From NCBI GenBank assembly GCA_963702555.1, contig CAVPCW010000011.1:558001-622000 (forward strand): a DNA stretch of 64,000 bases. The letters run 5' to 3'. Under the pieces are notes generated by a model, which ran no database searches, had not been told where the DNA came from, and saw only the letters and a list, made by a program, of their open reading frames with translations. The stretch is from CAMFLJ01 sp963702555 (GTDB taxonomy: Bacteria > Actinomycetota > Acidimicrobiia > Acidimicrobiales > Acidimicrobilacustridaceae). Numbering within the stretch: position 1 is the stretch's first letter; each line of letters begins with the position of its first letter. Both the position numbers and the translations under genes were made by a program. This document shows positions 56,276-64,000 of the stretch, piece by piece.

Positions 56276-57487
56276 TCAGTCCTCGGGCAGCTCGATGCGG
56301 GCCAGCCAGAGGCCGGGGGCCTCGATCTCGGCCGGCGTGGGCAGCGTGCGCTCGGCCTCCCACAGGCGGGCGAGGCCGTCTTCGCCGGCCCGCTCGACCA
56401 CACCGGCGACGAAGGCGTTGCCGCGGTCGTAGGCGGCCTGGGTGAGCTCGAGGCCGAAGAGCCGCTCGACGAAGTTGTCGGAGGGGGCGGCCTCGACCCG
56501 CCGGCGGCGCACGGCCTCGGCGAGCATCCCGTGGTTGCCGAGCAGGTTCTGGCCGGCGACGTCGACGACGTGGTCGACGTAGCCGACGATGGCGGCCACG
56601 AGGGCCTCGAAGCCGGGCAGCATCTCGCGCTGGGCGGGCGACTGGATGGCGCCGAGCAGCAGCTGGGGGTCGCCGAAGAGCGACTGGAGGCCGTTCATCG
56701 ACGAGGGGTCGGCCATGTCGAGCTCGCCGAGGCGCTCCTCGAGGGCGCCGGCGTCGGGCTGGAACCCGGTGACGTAGCGGCTGAGGAGGTCGTCGAGGCG
56801 GCCGCGGACGTGGGGGAGGCGCAGCACGGTGTGCATGGCGACCTCCTGCAGGCAGATCCACAGCCGCAGGTCGTCGGCGGGGATGCTCCACTCCTGCCCG
56901 AACTCGTCGAGGTTGGCGGGCACCACCATGAGCTCGTCGGAGGGCGTGCGGGGGATGGGCAGGTCGTACTGGCCGAACGAGCGGCGGGCGAGGTGACCGA
57001 CCATCGAGCCGGCGGTCATGCCCAGCATCATCGGGCCGATCATCTGCAGCAGCGGGCCCATGAAGCCGAACGGGTCGGAGGGGTCGGGGGTGGCGTCGGC
57101 GGGGGGCTGGTCGTCGCCGAGGGCGCCGGCGAGGCTCTCGAAGAGCGGCCGCCAGGCGTCGAGGGTGGCGTTGGCCCACTGGCCCCGGGTGACCGGCACG
57201 ATGCGGATGCCCTGGCCGCTGGTGGAGGCCGGGAGGCCGGTGGCGGTGCCGATGTGGAGCTCGGCGACGCGGGCCAGCGGCTCGATGCGCATGCGCTCGA
57301 GGGGGTCGACGTTGGGCTCGGTGCCGCCGTCGGTGGCGACCGACAGCGCCAGCTGGCGGGCGGCGTCCCAGCCGACGGGCCCCTGCTGCTGGAACATCTT
57401 GGCCAGGTCACCGAAGATCGGCATGCCCTGGAAGGGGTTTCCGGGGGTGTCGTCGCCGGGCGGCACGTCGGGAGGTTCGGGGCTCAC
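56276..57487 (-). CDS. DUF2342 family protein, zinc motif not conserved
   Basis: A 403-residue protein matching the actinobacterial DUF2342 family (also called putative hydrolase or zinc-dependent metalloprotease). Recognised parts are GNPFQGMPIFGDLAKM near the start, the VGWDAARQLAL helix, a glycine-rich hydrophobic stretch (GPMMLGMTAGSMVGHLA) and FGLELTQAAYDRGNAFV at the end. The expected HExxH is altered: the helix reads CLQEVAMHTVLRLP, with Gln for the first His. The EG-x-A-D zinc position also differs (AIVGYVDHVVDV). It may be structural or have another role. GTG 57487 is 6 bases from a TAGCCT box (minus strand). Confidence 0.75.
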   Translation of the reverse strand: MSPEPPDVPPGDDTPGNPFQGMPIFGDLAKMFQQQGPVGWDAARQLALSVATDGGTEPNVDPLERMRIEPLARVAELHIGTATGLPASTSGQGIRIVPVTRGQWANATLDAWRPLFESLAGALGDDQPPADATPDPSDPFGFMGPLLQMIGPMMLGMTAGSMVGHLARRSFGQYDLPIPRTPSDELMVVPANLDEFGQEWSIPADDLRLWICLQEVAMHTVLRLPHVRGRLDDLLSRYVTGFQPDAGALEERLGELDMADPSSMNGLQSLFGDPQLLLGAIQSPAQREMLPGFEALVAAIVGYVDHVVDVAGQNLLGNHGMLAEAVRRRRVEAAPSDNFVERLFGLELTQAAYDRGNAFVAGVVERAGEDGLARLWEAERTLPTPAEIEAPGLWLARIELPED

Positions 57488-57558
57488 ACGGTCAGGCTAG
57501 GCCGTTGCCGTGGCGCTCCGGCCTCGCGCCCCGCCCGGGCCGGGCATGATCTGTGCTC

Positions 57559-58635
57559 ATGGGAGAGATCGTCGTGGTGACCGGGGCCGATGGTGCGGTC
57601 GGCCGCGGCGTGGTGGCGCTCGCCCTCCAGGAGCCGGGCGTGGAGCGGGTCGTGGCCGTGGGCCTGGTGCCCGGCGACCACCCCGCCGGCCGCCGCCGGG
57701 GCGGCGACGACGTCGAGCTGGTGGCGGCGCCGTTCACCCTCGACGACCCCCGCCTCTCCGCGCTGATGAAGGGCGCCACCCGCCTGGTGCACCTCGGGGC
57801 CCGTCACGGCCTCGACGTCGACGGCAGCGGCGGGGCCGAGGTCGATCTGCTCGGCACCCGCGCCCTGCTGGCGACGCTGGCCCAGGTCGGAGCCGTCCGA
57901 ACCGTCGTGGTGCTGTCGTCCGCGCTCGTCTACGGGGCTCGGGTCGACAACCCGGTGCCGCTCACCGAGGACGCCCCGGTGCGCCCCAACCCCTCGATCC
58001 CGGCCGCCGTCGAGCGGGCCCAGCTCGAGAGCATGACCGCGGCGTGGGCGGCCGGGCGGGGTGCCACCTGCGCCCTCGTGCGCCCGAGCGTCGTGGTCGG
58101 GCCCGAGAACGGCCGCTGGCTGGCCCGCTCGCCGTGGGCGACCTCCGGCCTCCAGAGCAGTGGGGAAGGGGCGCCGGTGCAGTTCCTCCACGCCGTCGAT
58201 CTGGCGGCCGCCCTCGACGTGGTGGCCCGTGCGGGCGTCGACGGGCCGGTGAACGCCGCCCCCGACGGCTGGCTCACCGCCGACCAGGTGAAGGCGCTGA
58301 AGGGCCCGACGCCCCGTCTGCGGGTGCGCCGCGACCTCGCCGTTCGCCTCGCCCGACTGGGTGCCCGGCTGGGGCTGGCGCCGGGCGATCCGTCCACGAT
58401 CATCGCCGCGTCGGCGCCGTGGGTCGTGGCCAACGACCGCCTCCGGGGCCTCGGCTGGGAGTCCACGTTCACCAACGAGGAGGCCTACGTCGACGCCGAT
58501 CGGGGTGGTCCCTGGTCGCGGCTCACCCCTCGGCACCGCCAGGAGCTCGCCCTCGGTGGGGCGGCCGCGGTGGTGCTGGTGAGCGCGGGCGTGGTGGCGT
58601 GGCTCGTGCGGCGGAGGCTCAGGCGCGAGTCGTGA
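57559..58635 (+). CDS. NAD(P)-dependent epimerase/dehydratase-like SDR with C-terminal membrane helix
   Basis: A 358-residue protein. The N-terminal Rossmann motif is VVTGADGAVGRGVV near residue 6, and LVHLGARHG plus VVVLSSALVYGA match extended SDR proteins. The expected Tyr-x-x-x-Lys is not seen: after the Ser region comes SIPAAVERAQLESM, so catalysis is uncertain. The last 30 residues form a membrane helix with basic tail (AAAVVLVSAGVVAWLVRRRLRR), which would hold the protein at the membrane. Its 3' end overlaps the HtrA-like gene (convergent) by 17 bases. Confidence 0.75.
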   Translation: MGEIVVVTGADGAVGRGVVALALQEPGVERVVAVGLVPGDHPAGRRRGGDDVELVAAPFTLDDPRLSALMKGATRLVHLGARHGLDVDGSGGAEVDLLGTRALLATLAQVGAVRTVVVLSSALVYGARVDNPVPLTEDAPVRPNPSIPAAVERAQLESMTAAWAAGRGATCALVRPSVVVGPENGRWLARSPWATSGLQSSGEGAPVQFLHAVDLAAALDVVARAGVDGPVNAAPDGWLTADQVKALKGPTPRLRVRRDLAVRLARLGARLGLAPGDPSTIIAASAPWVVANDRLRGLGWESTFTNEEAYVDADRGGPWSRLTPRHRQELALGGAAAVVLVSAGVVAWLVRRRLRRES

Positions 58636-59866
58636 GCGTCACCATCGCCGCCCGCTGCTGACCGTCGCGGACGAACGTGACGGCCACGGCGTCGCCGGGC
58701 TGGTGCGACCGCAGGGCCACGACCAGCGACGACATCGAGGTGGTCTGCACGCCGTCGAGGGCGAGGATCACGTCGCCCTCCTCGAGCCCGGCGACCGCGG
58801 CCGGCCCCTCGGGGACGACGCGGGTGAGTGTCGCCCCGGACCGCCCGAGGAACGCAGCGGCCGTGGGGTCGAGGTCGTCGCCGATCACGCCGAGCCACGG
58901 GTGGTGGGCGGTGCCGGTCTCGATGATGTCGTCGGCGACCTGCGTGGCGTAGTCGATGGGGGTGGCGTAGAGCGTGGCCGAGCCGTCGGGTGTGGTCGTG
59001 GTGGTCGATCCGCCGGCCGTGTCGAGCGAGGTCTGCGAGAAGCGGGGCGACGCGGCCGGCGTGCGGTCGGTGACCAGGCCCAGCACGGTGCCGTCGTCGA
59101 GGCACAGCACGGCGCCGGCCGCGGTGGGTGTGCCCTCGAGGGCGGCCTGGATCATGTCGTGGAGGCTGCTGCCGTCGGTGGTGTCGACGCGAAGGCCGAG
59201 GGCGCTGACGTGGCCGGTGACGACCGCGGGCCCGGCGGCGTCGGCCTCGCGCTCGACCGCCATCGCCTGCTCGCCGGCGGCGACGTCGTCGACCCGGGCC
59301 ATGACCGCGGTCGCCATGTCGTTGCGGTCGACGTCGAGCACGGCGATGTCGGTGACGTCGTCGGTGCCGACCACGGTGGCGACCATCACCGAGCCCTCGT
59401 CGGTGGTGACGGTGACCGTGGTGGCGCCCTCGACGACATCGGCGGTGGTGAGCAGGTGGCCGTCGGACCGGTAGACGACCCCGGTTGCGGTGACGGTGCC
59501 GTCGGGCTTCACCGCGTCGACCCGGACGATGGCCGCGCCGACCCGGGAGGTGACCGCCTCGACGCCGGTGGAGCCGTCGCCGGCCGGGGCCTCGACCTGC
59601 TCGACGACGGTCTGGACCCGCCCTGTGTCGAAGGTGCCGGTGACCGACAGCACGGCGAGGGTGACGGCCACCCCGACCAGCAGCGAGGCGGCGGCCACGG
59701 TCCAGACGCGGGGCACCCCGACGGTGGCCACACGCTCCGGTTCGGGGGCGGGGGCCTCGGCCCTGAGGGCCGCACCCATCTCCGACGGGTGGCGCCACAG
59801 GCGGTCGTCGGGGTGGAGAGGTGGAACGAACCCGGCGTCGTCGTCGGGGTCGTCGGGGAACGGCAT
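58619..59866 (-). CDS. HtrA-like membrane protein with PDZ domain, catalytic His and Ser missing
   Basis: A 415-residue protein with a cytoplasmic start, one membrane helix (WTVAAASLLVGVAVTLAVLSV, about 55-75), a trypsin-like domain (about 95-300) and a PDZ domain (about 320-415; GATLTRVVPEGPAAVAG, GDVILALDGVQ). The order is that of DegP/HtrA membrane proteases. The His position reads LLTTADVVEGA instead of LTNxHVV, and the GNSGGP region reads PTAAGAVLCLDDG, so His and Ser are gone while the Asp of TDIAVL is kept. It is probably an inactive relative acting as a binder or sensor. TACTCT (59875-59880) is 8 bases before the ATG. Confidence 0.8.
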   Translation of the reverse strand: MPFPDDPDDDAGFVPPLHPDDRLWRHPSEMGAALRAEAPAPEPERVATVGVPRVWTVAAASLLVGVAVTLAVLSVTGTFDTGRVQTVVEQVEAPAGDGSTGVEAVTSRVGAAIVRVDAVKPDGTVTATGVVYRSDGHLLTTADVVEGATTVTVTTDEGSVMVATVVGTDDVTDIAVLDVDRNDMATAVMARVDDVAAGEQAMAVEREADAAGPAVVTGHVSALGLRVDTTDGSSLHDMIQAALEGTPTAAGAVLCLDDGTVLGLVTDRTPAASPRFSQTSLDTAGGSTTTTTPDGSATLYATPIDYATQVADDIIETGTAHHPWLGVIGDDLDPTAAAFLGRSGATLTRVVPEGPAAVAGLEEGDVILALDGVQTTSMSSLVVALRSHQPGDAVAVTFVRDGQQRAAMVTLTTRA

Positions 59867-59874
59867 GAGCGCGC

Positions 59875-59921
59875 AGAGTAGTCACGGCCCCCGCGGACCG
59901 GGCCGCGCCCCCCACTACGAT
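59875..59921. promoter_or_regulatory. Divergent leaderless promoters for the HtrA-like and moaE genes
   Basis: TACTCT on the minus strand (59875-59880) is 8 bases before the HtrA-like ATG, and TACGAT on the plus strand (59916-59921) is 8 bases before the moaE GTG. They share a 63-base gap. Confidence 0.4.
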
Positions 59922-59929
59922 GGCGGCCC

Positions 59930-60412
59930 GTGAGCCTCCTTCCGCCATCTTCCGACGACTGGGTCGCGCTCACCGACACCCCCCTCGACCTCCAGCAGGC
60001 GGCCGACTGGGTGGGAGTCCCCGACTGTGGTGCCGTCGTGGTGTTCAGTGGTCTGGTGCGCGACCACGCCGAGGGCACCACTGGGGTGACCCACATCGAC
60101 TACGAGGCCTACGCGGAGCAGGTCCTGCCGCGCCTGTCGGAGTTGGCTGCCGAGGCCCGCCGGCGCTGGCCCGAGATCGGCCGCATGGTGCTCTGGCACC
60201 GCGAGGGCCGGGTGCAGCTCACCGAGTCGTCGGTGGTCGTCGCCGTCTCCACGCCCCACCGCGGCGCCGCGTTCGAGGCCTGCCAGTTCGGCATCGACAC
60301 GCTCAAGGCCACCGTCCCGATCTGGAAGAAGGAGTTCTGGGACGGCGGCTCGGAATGGGCCCGCGGCAGCCAGCACATCGTCGACGTCCCCAGCTCGGAG
60401 CCCGCCTCGTGA
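59930..60412 (+). CDS. moaE: Molybdopterin synthase catalytic subunit
   Basis: A 160-residue MoaE, which inserts sulfur into precursor Z to make molybdopterin. Motifs are GAVVVFSGLVRDH near residue 34, HREGRVQLTESSVVVAVS near residue 90, and FEACQFGIDTLKATVPIWKKE near residue 115 with the conserved lysines. No moaD or other cofactor genes are nearby, so its partner must be elsewhere. The GTG start is set by the leaderless promoter. It overlaps the next small gene by four bases. Confidence 0.93.
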   Translation: MSLLPPSSDDWVALTDTPLDLQQAADWVGVPDCGAVVVFSGLVRDHAEGTTGVTHIDYEAYAEQVLPRLSELAAEARRRWPEIGRMVLWHREGRVQLTESSVVVAVSTPHRGAAFEACQFGIDTLKATVPIWKKEFWDGGSEWARGSQHIVDVPSSEPAS

Positions 60413-60633
60413 GCGGCCTGGCGTTCCTCCTCATCGTCGTCGTCGTCACGCTGGTCGGTTCGCTGATCGTGTGGCTCCGGCACCGCAAGCCCACCCACTT
60501 CATGTCGAGCGTCGACGACTTCCAGCGGGAGATGAACGCGCTCGGCAAGTCGCCGGGCACCACGGGGAAGGGCGCTCGTCGCTCCCGCTCGGACGACGAG
60601 CAGGCCCCCGACAGCACCGACGGGGGGCGGTAG
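60409..60633 (+). CDS. Small single-helix membrane protein
   Basis: A 74-residue protein with one N-terminal membrane helix (LAFLLIVVVVTLVGSLIVWL), then HRKPTHFMSSVDDFQREMNAL and a charged, Ser/Arg-rich tail. The FMSSVDDFQREMNAL segment resembles a conserved stretch in small actinobacterial membrane proteins encoded beside moaE or mreB-like genes. Start GTG overlaps the moaE stop, and mreB starts 2 bases after its stop, so the three are one transcript. Function unknown. Confidence 0.7.
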   Translation: MSGLAFLLIVVVVTLVGSLIVWLRHRKPTHFMSSVDDFQREMNALGKSPGTTGKGARRSRSDDEQAPDSTDGGR

Positions 60634-60635
60634 CG

Positions 60636-61631
60636 CTGGCACGCGACCTCGCCATCGACCTCGGCACCGCCAACACCCTCGTCTACGTGCGGGGGGAGGG
60701 CATCGTGCTGAACGAGCCCTCCGTCATCGCGCTCAACAGCCGCACGCAGGACGTGCTGGCCATGGGCCACGAGGCGTGGCAGATGATCGGCCGCACGCCG
60801 AGCTACATCGTCGCGGTCCGGCCCCTGCGCAAGGGTGCCATCACCGACTTCGAGGTGACCCAGCGCATGATCCGCCTGCTGCTGCAGCGGGTCGGCGTCA
60901 ACCGCTTCAACCGGCCCCGGGTCGTGATCTGCGTGCCGTCGGCCATCACCGCGGTCGAGCAGCGCGCCGTCACCGAGGCGGCCCGCCGCGCCGGCGCCGC
61001 CGAGGCCCACCTCATCGAGCAGCCCATGGCCGCGGCCATCGGCGCCGGCCTCCCGATCAACGAGCCGCTCGGCAACATGGTCATCGACATCGGTGGCGGC
61101 ACCTCCGAGGTCGCGCTCATCTCCCTCGGTGGCGTGGTCGCCCTCGAGGCGGTGCGCGTCGGCAGCTTCGACATCGACGCCGCGGTGCAGACCTACATCC
61201 GGCGCGAGTACGGCATCGCCGTCGGCGAGCGCACGGCCGAGGAGATCAAGGTCACCATCGGCTCGGCGTGGCCCACCGAGAACGAGTTCGCCGCCGAGGT
61301 CCGGGGCCGCGAGCTCATGAGCGGCCTGCCCAAGACGGTCATCCTCACCGCCGAGGAGGTCCGCGAGGCCATCGACGAGCCGGTGTCGGCGATGGTCGAC
61401 GCGGTCGTCGCCTGCCTCGGCCAGGCCCCGCCCGAGCTGGCCCAGGACCTCATCGAGCAGGGGATCTACCTGGTCGGCGGCGGCGGCATGCTCCGCGGCC
61501 TCGACCTGCGCATCGAGTCCGAGACCGAGGTGCCGGTGCACCTGGTCGACGCCCCGCTCGAATCGGTCGTGCTCGGTGCCGGGCACTGCATCGAGTCCTT
61601 CGACGCCCTGAAGGTCATGTTCATGGAGTGA
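60636..61631 (+). CDS. mreB: MreB/MbL-like rod-shape actin homologue with a CTG start
   Basis: A 331-residue bacterial actin. The phosphate-1 loop is DLAIDLGTANTLVY near residue 3, phosphate-2 is VIDIGGGTSEVALIS near residue 150, and YLVGGGGMLRGLD near residue 280 is the adenosine motif. In the family the protein begins MARDLAIDLGTANT; here the only in-frame codon at that place is CTG 60636, followed by GCA CGC GAC, with GGGGGG upstream as ribosome site. The nearest GTG is further downstream, inside the conserved core. In rod-shaped cells MreB guides wall synthesis; its genomic company here (moaE and a small membrane gene) is unusual because mreC and mreD are absent. Confidence 0.92.
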   Translation: MARDLAIDLGTANTLVYVRGEGIVLNEPSVIALNSRTQDVLAMGHEAWQMIGRTPSYIVAVRPLRKGAITDFEVTQRMIRLLLQRVGVNRFNRPRVVICVPSAITAVEQRAVTEAARRAGAAEAHLIEQPMAAAIGAGLPINEPLGNMVIDIGGGTSEVALISLGGVVALEAVRVGSFDIDAAVQTYIRREYGIAVGERTAEEIKVTIGSAWPTENEFAAEVRGRELMSGLPKTVILTAEEVREAIDEPVSAMVDAVVACLGQAPPELAQDLIEQGIYLVGGGGMLRGLDLRIESETEVPVHLVDAPLESVVLGAGHCIESFDALKVMFME

Positions 61632-62261
61632 GCAGGTCCTCCGCCGCCTGGCGGACCTGCCAGTCCCTGTCCTCCCGAGCGCGTTCGAGGGCCTCGTCGA
61701 CCTCGGGCCCGTCGAACGGGGCGAGGGCGATGACCGCCCGCCGCCGCACGGTGGCCTTGTCGTGGGTGGCGGCGAGGATGGCCGGCAGCCCGGCCGGGAT
61801 CGCCGAGGGCGCCGAGCGCGGCCACCGCGGCCTCGCGGCAGAGGGCGTCGTCGTGGTCGGCGGCCAGCCCGGCGAGGCGGGCCACGACCTCGGGCGCCGC
61901 GGGAGGCCGCTCGCCGCACGACCAGGCGGCGGTCTCGACGACGATGGGCTCGTCGTCGTCGAGGAGGGCGGCCACCGCGGCGGCCACCACCGGGTCGGCG
62001 GGTGAGCCCTCGGCGCCGGCGAAGGTGGCGGCCACCTCGCAGGCCCGGCGGCGTTGCGTCGGGTCGGGGTCGCTCGAGGGCGGCGAGCAGCTCGTCGCGG
62101 TCGAGCTCGCCATGCGGTGCAGCGCACCGAGGGCCGCGGCCCGCACGCCCGGCGTCGTCGTCGGCCAGCAGCGCCCGGGCGGCGTCGGCGTCGCCGGTGT
62201 GGCCGGCGAGGGCCGCGGCGCGCCGGCGGGCGACCACCGGGTCGAGCGACCGGGAGGCCAT
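61621..62261 (-). pseudogene. HEAT-repeat protein, frame-broken
   Basis: About 210 residues joined from three frames. The repeats read DELLAALDDPDPTQRRRACEVAA, VVAAAVAALLDDDEPIVVETAAW, ARLAGLAADHDDALCREAAVAAL, and ILAATHDKATVRRRAVIAL, an alpha-helical HEAT/PBS-lyase solenoid for protein binding. The end is EDRDWQVRQAAEDLLTP. Breaks lie near 61805, 62060, 62110 and 62150. Removing the base before CGA on the coding strand fits at least the second, giving the repeat consensus LDDPDPTQRRR. ATG 62261 is 2 bases from the small membrane gene, so the two are cotranscribed. Its end overlaps the mreB-like stop by 11 bases. Confidence 0.7.
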
Positions 62262-62263
62262 GG

Positions 62264-62446
62264 TCAGCCGAGGGCGGCGGTGAAGACCGCCCAGACCAGC
62301 ACGGCGGCCAGGCCGAGGGAGGCCGCGGCGAGGATGCCGAGGACCACGAGGAACACGACGAGGGAGAGCCCGCTGCGCGCCCGCTGCGCGCCGGTCGGGC
62401 CGATGTCGTCGCCCAGGACGGGCTTGAAGGGATCGGAGCTGGCCAC
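62264..62446 (-). CDS. Small membrane protein of unknown function
   Basis: A 60-residue protein with a polar N-terminus (SSDPFKPVLGDDIGPTGAQR) and one or two membrane spans (LSLVVFLVVLGILAAASLGLA and the following AVLVWAVFTAAL). GTG 62446 is the start. It lies 2 bases before the HEAT-repeat gene and is likely cotranscribed with it. The gap 62447-62585 to the PDZ protease has no further gene. Confidence 0.6.
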   Translation of the reverse strand: MASSDPFKPVLGDDIGPTGAQRARSGLSLVVFLVVLGILAAASLGLAAVLVWAVFTAALG

Positions 62447-62585
62447 CGCCGTCCATCCTCGCGCCCCGGGGGCGTCCGGCGCGTTGGCCCCCCTCGGGCG
62501 CCGGGTCGGCGGGTCGCGCCCGGGTGCGGCCGTGTCGGGTCGGTCGCGTGGCAGGCTGAACCGCCGTCATCTCGCTGGAGCAGCC

Positions 62586-63759
62586 TTGACCGTCGACGAG
62601 CTCGTCACCACAGAGCCCGGGGAGGACCCACCGCCCCCGCCGCGCCGCTGGTCGCCGCGCGCCCGCTGGGCCGCCACCCTCGTCGGCGTGGTGCTGGTGG
62701 GCCTGGTCACCGCCGGGCTGCTGGTGAAGCTGCCGTACTACACGCTCAGCCCCGGATCCGCCCGGGCCACCGAGCCGCTGATCAGCGTCGAGGGGGCCGA
62801 GACCTTCGAGTCCCCGGGCAACGTCGACTTCCTCACGGTGTCGCTGCGCGAGGCCACCCCTGTCGAGCTCCTGGCCGCCTGGATCAACCCCGCGGTCGAC
62901 GTGAAGTCGCGCGACGAGATCCTCGGGACGCAGTCGGCGGAGGAGAACCGCCAGGTGAACCTCCAGATGATGAGCGACTCCAAGGACGCCGCCACCTACC
63001 AGGCCCTGTACCGCCTCGGTTACGACATCCCCACCTCCGGCAGTCGGCGCGGTCGTCGCCCGCGTCGAGGAGGGCAGCCCGGCCGACGGGAAGCTGAAGG
63101 TCGGCGACGTCATCACCTCGGTGAACGGGCAGGCCGTTCAGCTCAACAGCGACCTCGTGTCGGTGATCAGCGCCCAGCCGCCCGGCACCGTGCTCACGAT
63201 GGAGGTCACCACCCTCGACATCCCCGAGCTCCGCGAGGCGGGCGAGGGCACCGAGCCCGGCGACGGCGCCGACGAGCCGGGCAAGACCCGGACGGTCGAG
63301 GTCACCCTCGGCGCCCGGGCCGACGACCCGAGCAAGGGCTTCCTGGGCGTCTCGACCTTCACCCGCGACCTGACCTTCGACTTCCCGGTGCAGGTCACCA
63401 TCGACTCGGGTCGGGTCGGCGGCCCGTCCGCCGGGCTGGCCTTCACCCTCGGCCTGCTCGACGTGCTCACCCCCGACAGCATCACCGGCGGGCTCAGGAT
63501 CGCCACGACCGGCACCATGAGCCTCGACGGCTCGGTCGGCCCGGTGGGCGGGGTCCACCAGAAGGTGGTGGCCGCCAAGCGCGAGGGCGTCGAGCTGATG
63601 CTGGTGCCGAGCAGCGAGCTCGACGAGGCCCGGGAGTACGCCGACGGGCTGCGGATCGAGCCGGTCGACGACCTCGACCAGGCCCTGGCCGTGCTCGCCA
63701 GCGTCGGCGGCGGCGACACCGTGCTGCCCCCGGAGCCGACCAGCGCCGACATCGGCTGA
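62586..63759 (+). CDS. PDZ-Lon-type (S16) membrane protease, YlbL-like, with one frame shift
   Basis: About 390 residues. TTG 62586 starts a cytoplasmic segment (ELVTTEPGEDPPPPPRR), then a membrane helix (AATLVGVVLVGLVTAGLLV) and KLPYYTLSPGSA, the normal start of this family. A PDZ domain (about 150-210; RVEEGSPADGKLKVGDVI) and a Lon-type protease domain (about 240-385) follow, with the catalytic Ser in GGPSAGLAFTLG near residue 279 and Lys in VVAAKREGVELMLVP. One extra base near 63047 must be removed. In Bacillus and actinobacteria this type is encoded near division or wall genes; the substrate is unknown. Confidence 0.85.
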
Positions 63760-63848
63760 TCCGAGGCTCGTCACCCGGCCCCCGGGCGCCGGGTCGGGCG
63801 CGTCGTCCGAGGTCATCGAGCATCACCGGTCGCCCGGGTGCCCGTCGG

Positions 63849-63854
63849 TACCAT
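63849..63854 (+). promoter_or_regulatory. -10 box of a leaderless promoter for the DivIVA-domain gene
   Basis: TACCAT lies 8 bases before ATG 63863. Confidence 0.4.
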
Positions 63855-63862
63855 CGCCGTCG

Positions 63863-64000
63863 ATGGCCGACACTCCCGCGCCGATCGATCCGGACCGCAT
63901 CCTCGAGCACACGTTCACCGCGGTGCGCCGGGGCTACGACCCGCTCGAGGTCCAGCGCTACCTGCTCCAGATCGCCAACCAGCTCCGCTCCGGTCGTGAC
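63863..64000 (+). CDS. DivIVA-domain protein, truncated by the window edge
   Basis: The first 46 residues are visible: a short acidic-proline start (ADTPAPIDPDRI) and then LEHTFTAVRRGYDPLEVQRYL, which is the DivIVA N-terminal domain signature (x-F-x-x-x-RRGYD-x-x-x-V-x-x-x-L) used for binding curved membranes at septa and poles. A coiled coil should follow beyond the window. Confidence 0.8.
   Translation, partial: MADTPAPIDPDRILEHTFTAVRRGYDPLEVQRYLLQIANQLRSGRD

Noticed and set aside
60303..63116. A 937-codon open frame on the minus strand
   Set aside because: It runs antisense to mreB and the PDZ protease, is very rich in Arg/Gly/Asp/His as expected for a GC-rich shadow frame, and matches no family.

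Overview
The window is about 70% GC or more and is packed with genes on both strands. It carries WhiB-family regulators, a SenX3/RegX3-type two-component pair, a DivIVA-domain gene and many starts that lie 6-8 bases after a TANNNT -10 box (leaderless transcripts). These point to an actinobacterium. The gene mix, with two Pst sets, WxL/DUF916-like surface genes and TTG/CTG/GTG starts, makes me favour class Acidimicrobiia, but that is an inference. No rRNA, tRNA, insertion sequence or CRISPR array was seen.

Layout: 1-7.4 kb holds a truncated hypothetical gene, a DedA membrane protein, a lipoprotein, a cytochrome P450 and a three-gene succinate dehydrogenase operon (sdhC-sdhA-sdhB, minus strand). 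7.5-15.3 kb holds a GH2 hydrolase, a ChlI/MoxR-like ATPase and its likely VWA partner, and between them an antisense pair of rpiA and a GH1-like protein without catalytic glutamates. 15.6-17.6 kb holds two WhiB genes, a glutamate formimidoyltransferase and a small hypothetical. 17.6-21.7 kb is a coupled polyphosphate set: ppk, a CYTH-CHAD protein and a NUDIX hydrolase. 21.75-37.06 kb is the most unusual part: a PHO box and a leaderless promoter precede about 14 tightly coupled genes. These are five coiled-coil proteins, a degenerate response regulator, PstC, PstA, a membrane-anchored PstS, a very large anchored secreted protein, a small anchored surface protein, an LPXTG protein, a sortase-like protein without catalytic residues, and a PstB fused to a PH-like domain. 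37.3-44.6 kb continues with cell-surface genes: a further PstS-like protein, an FN3/WxL-like protein, a DUF916-like partner and a modular peptidoglycan hydrolase. 44.6-46.8 kb holds an M48 protease and galE. 46.9-54.4 kb is a conventional phosphate locus, PHO box-pstS-pstC-pstA-pstB-phoU-phoU-senX3-regX3. 54.5-64 kb holds an MFS-like protein, a DUF2342 protein, an SDR protein, an HtrA-like protein without catalytic His and Ser, moaE, an MreB homologue, a HEAT-repeat protein, a PDZ/Lon-type protease and the start of a DivIVA-domain gene.

How the genes fit together: more than half of the window deals with phosphate. The 47-54 kb locus supplies high-affinity uptake and the sensor-regulator pair. 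The RegX3-type regulator probably acts on the PHO boxes at 46.9 kb and 21.8 kb. The ppk/CHAD block would store imported phosphate as polyphosphate. The 21.8-37 kb operon looks like a phosphate-starvation surface apparatus built around a second, modified Pst transporter.

Caution: many genes between 17.6 and 44 kb, and two near 62-63 kb, are broken by single-base insertions. In more than 20 cases, removing the one base just before a CGA triplet restores the family sequence, so a motif-linked consensus error is likely. Disrupted genes are annotated over their full inferred extent.
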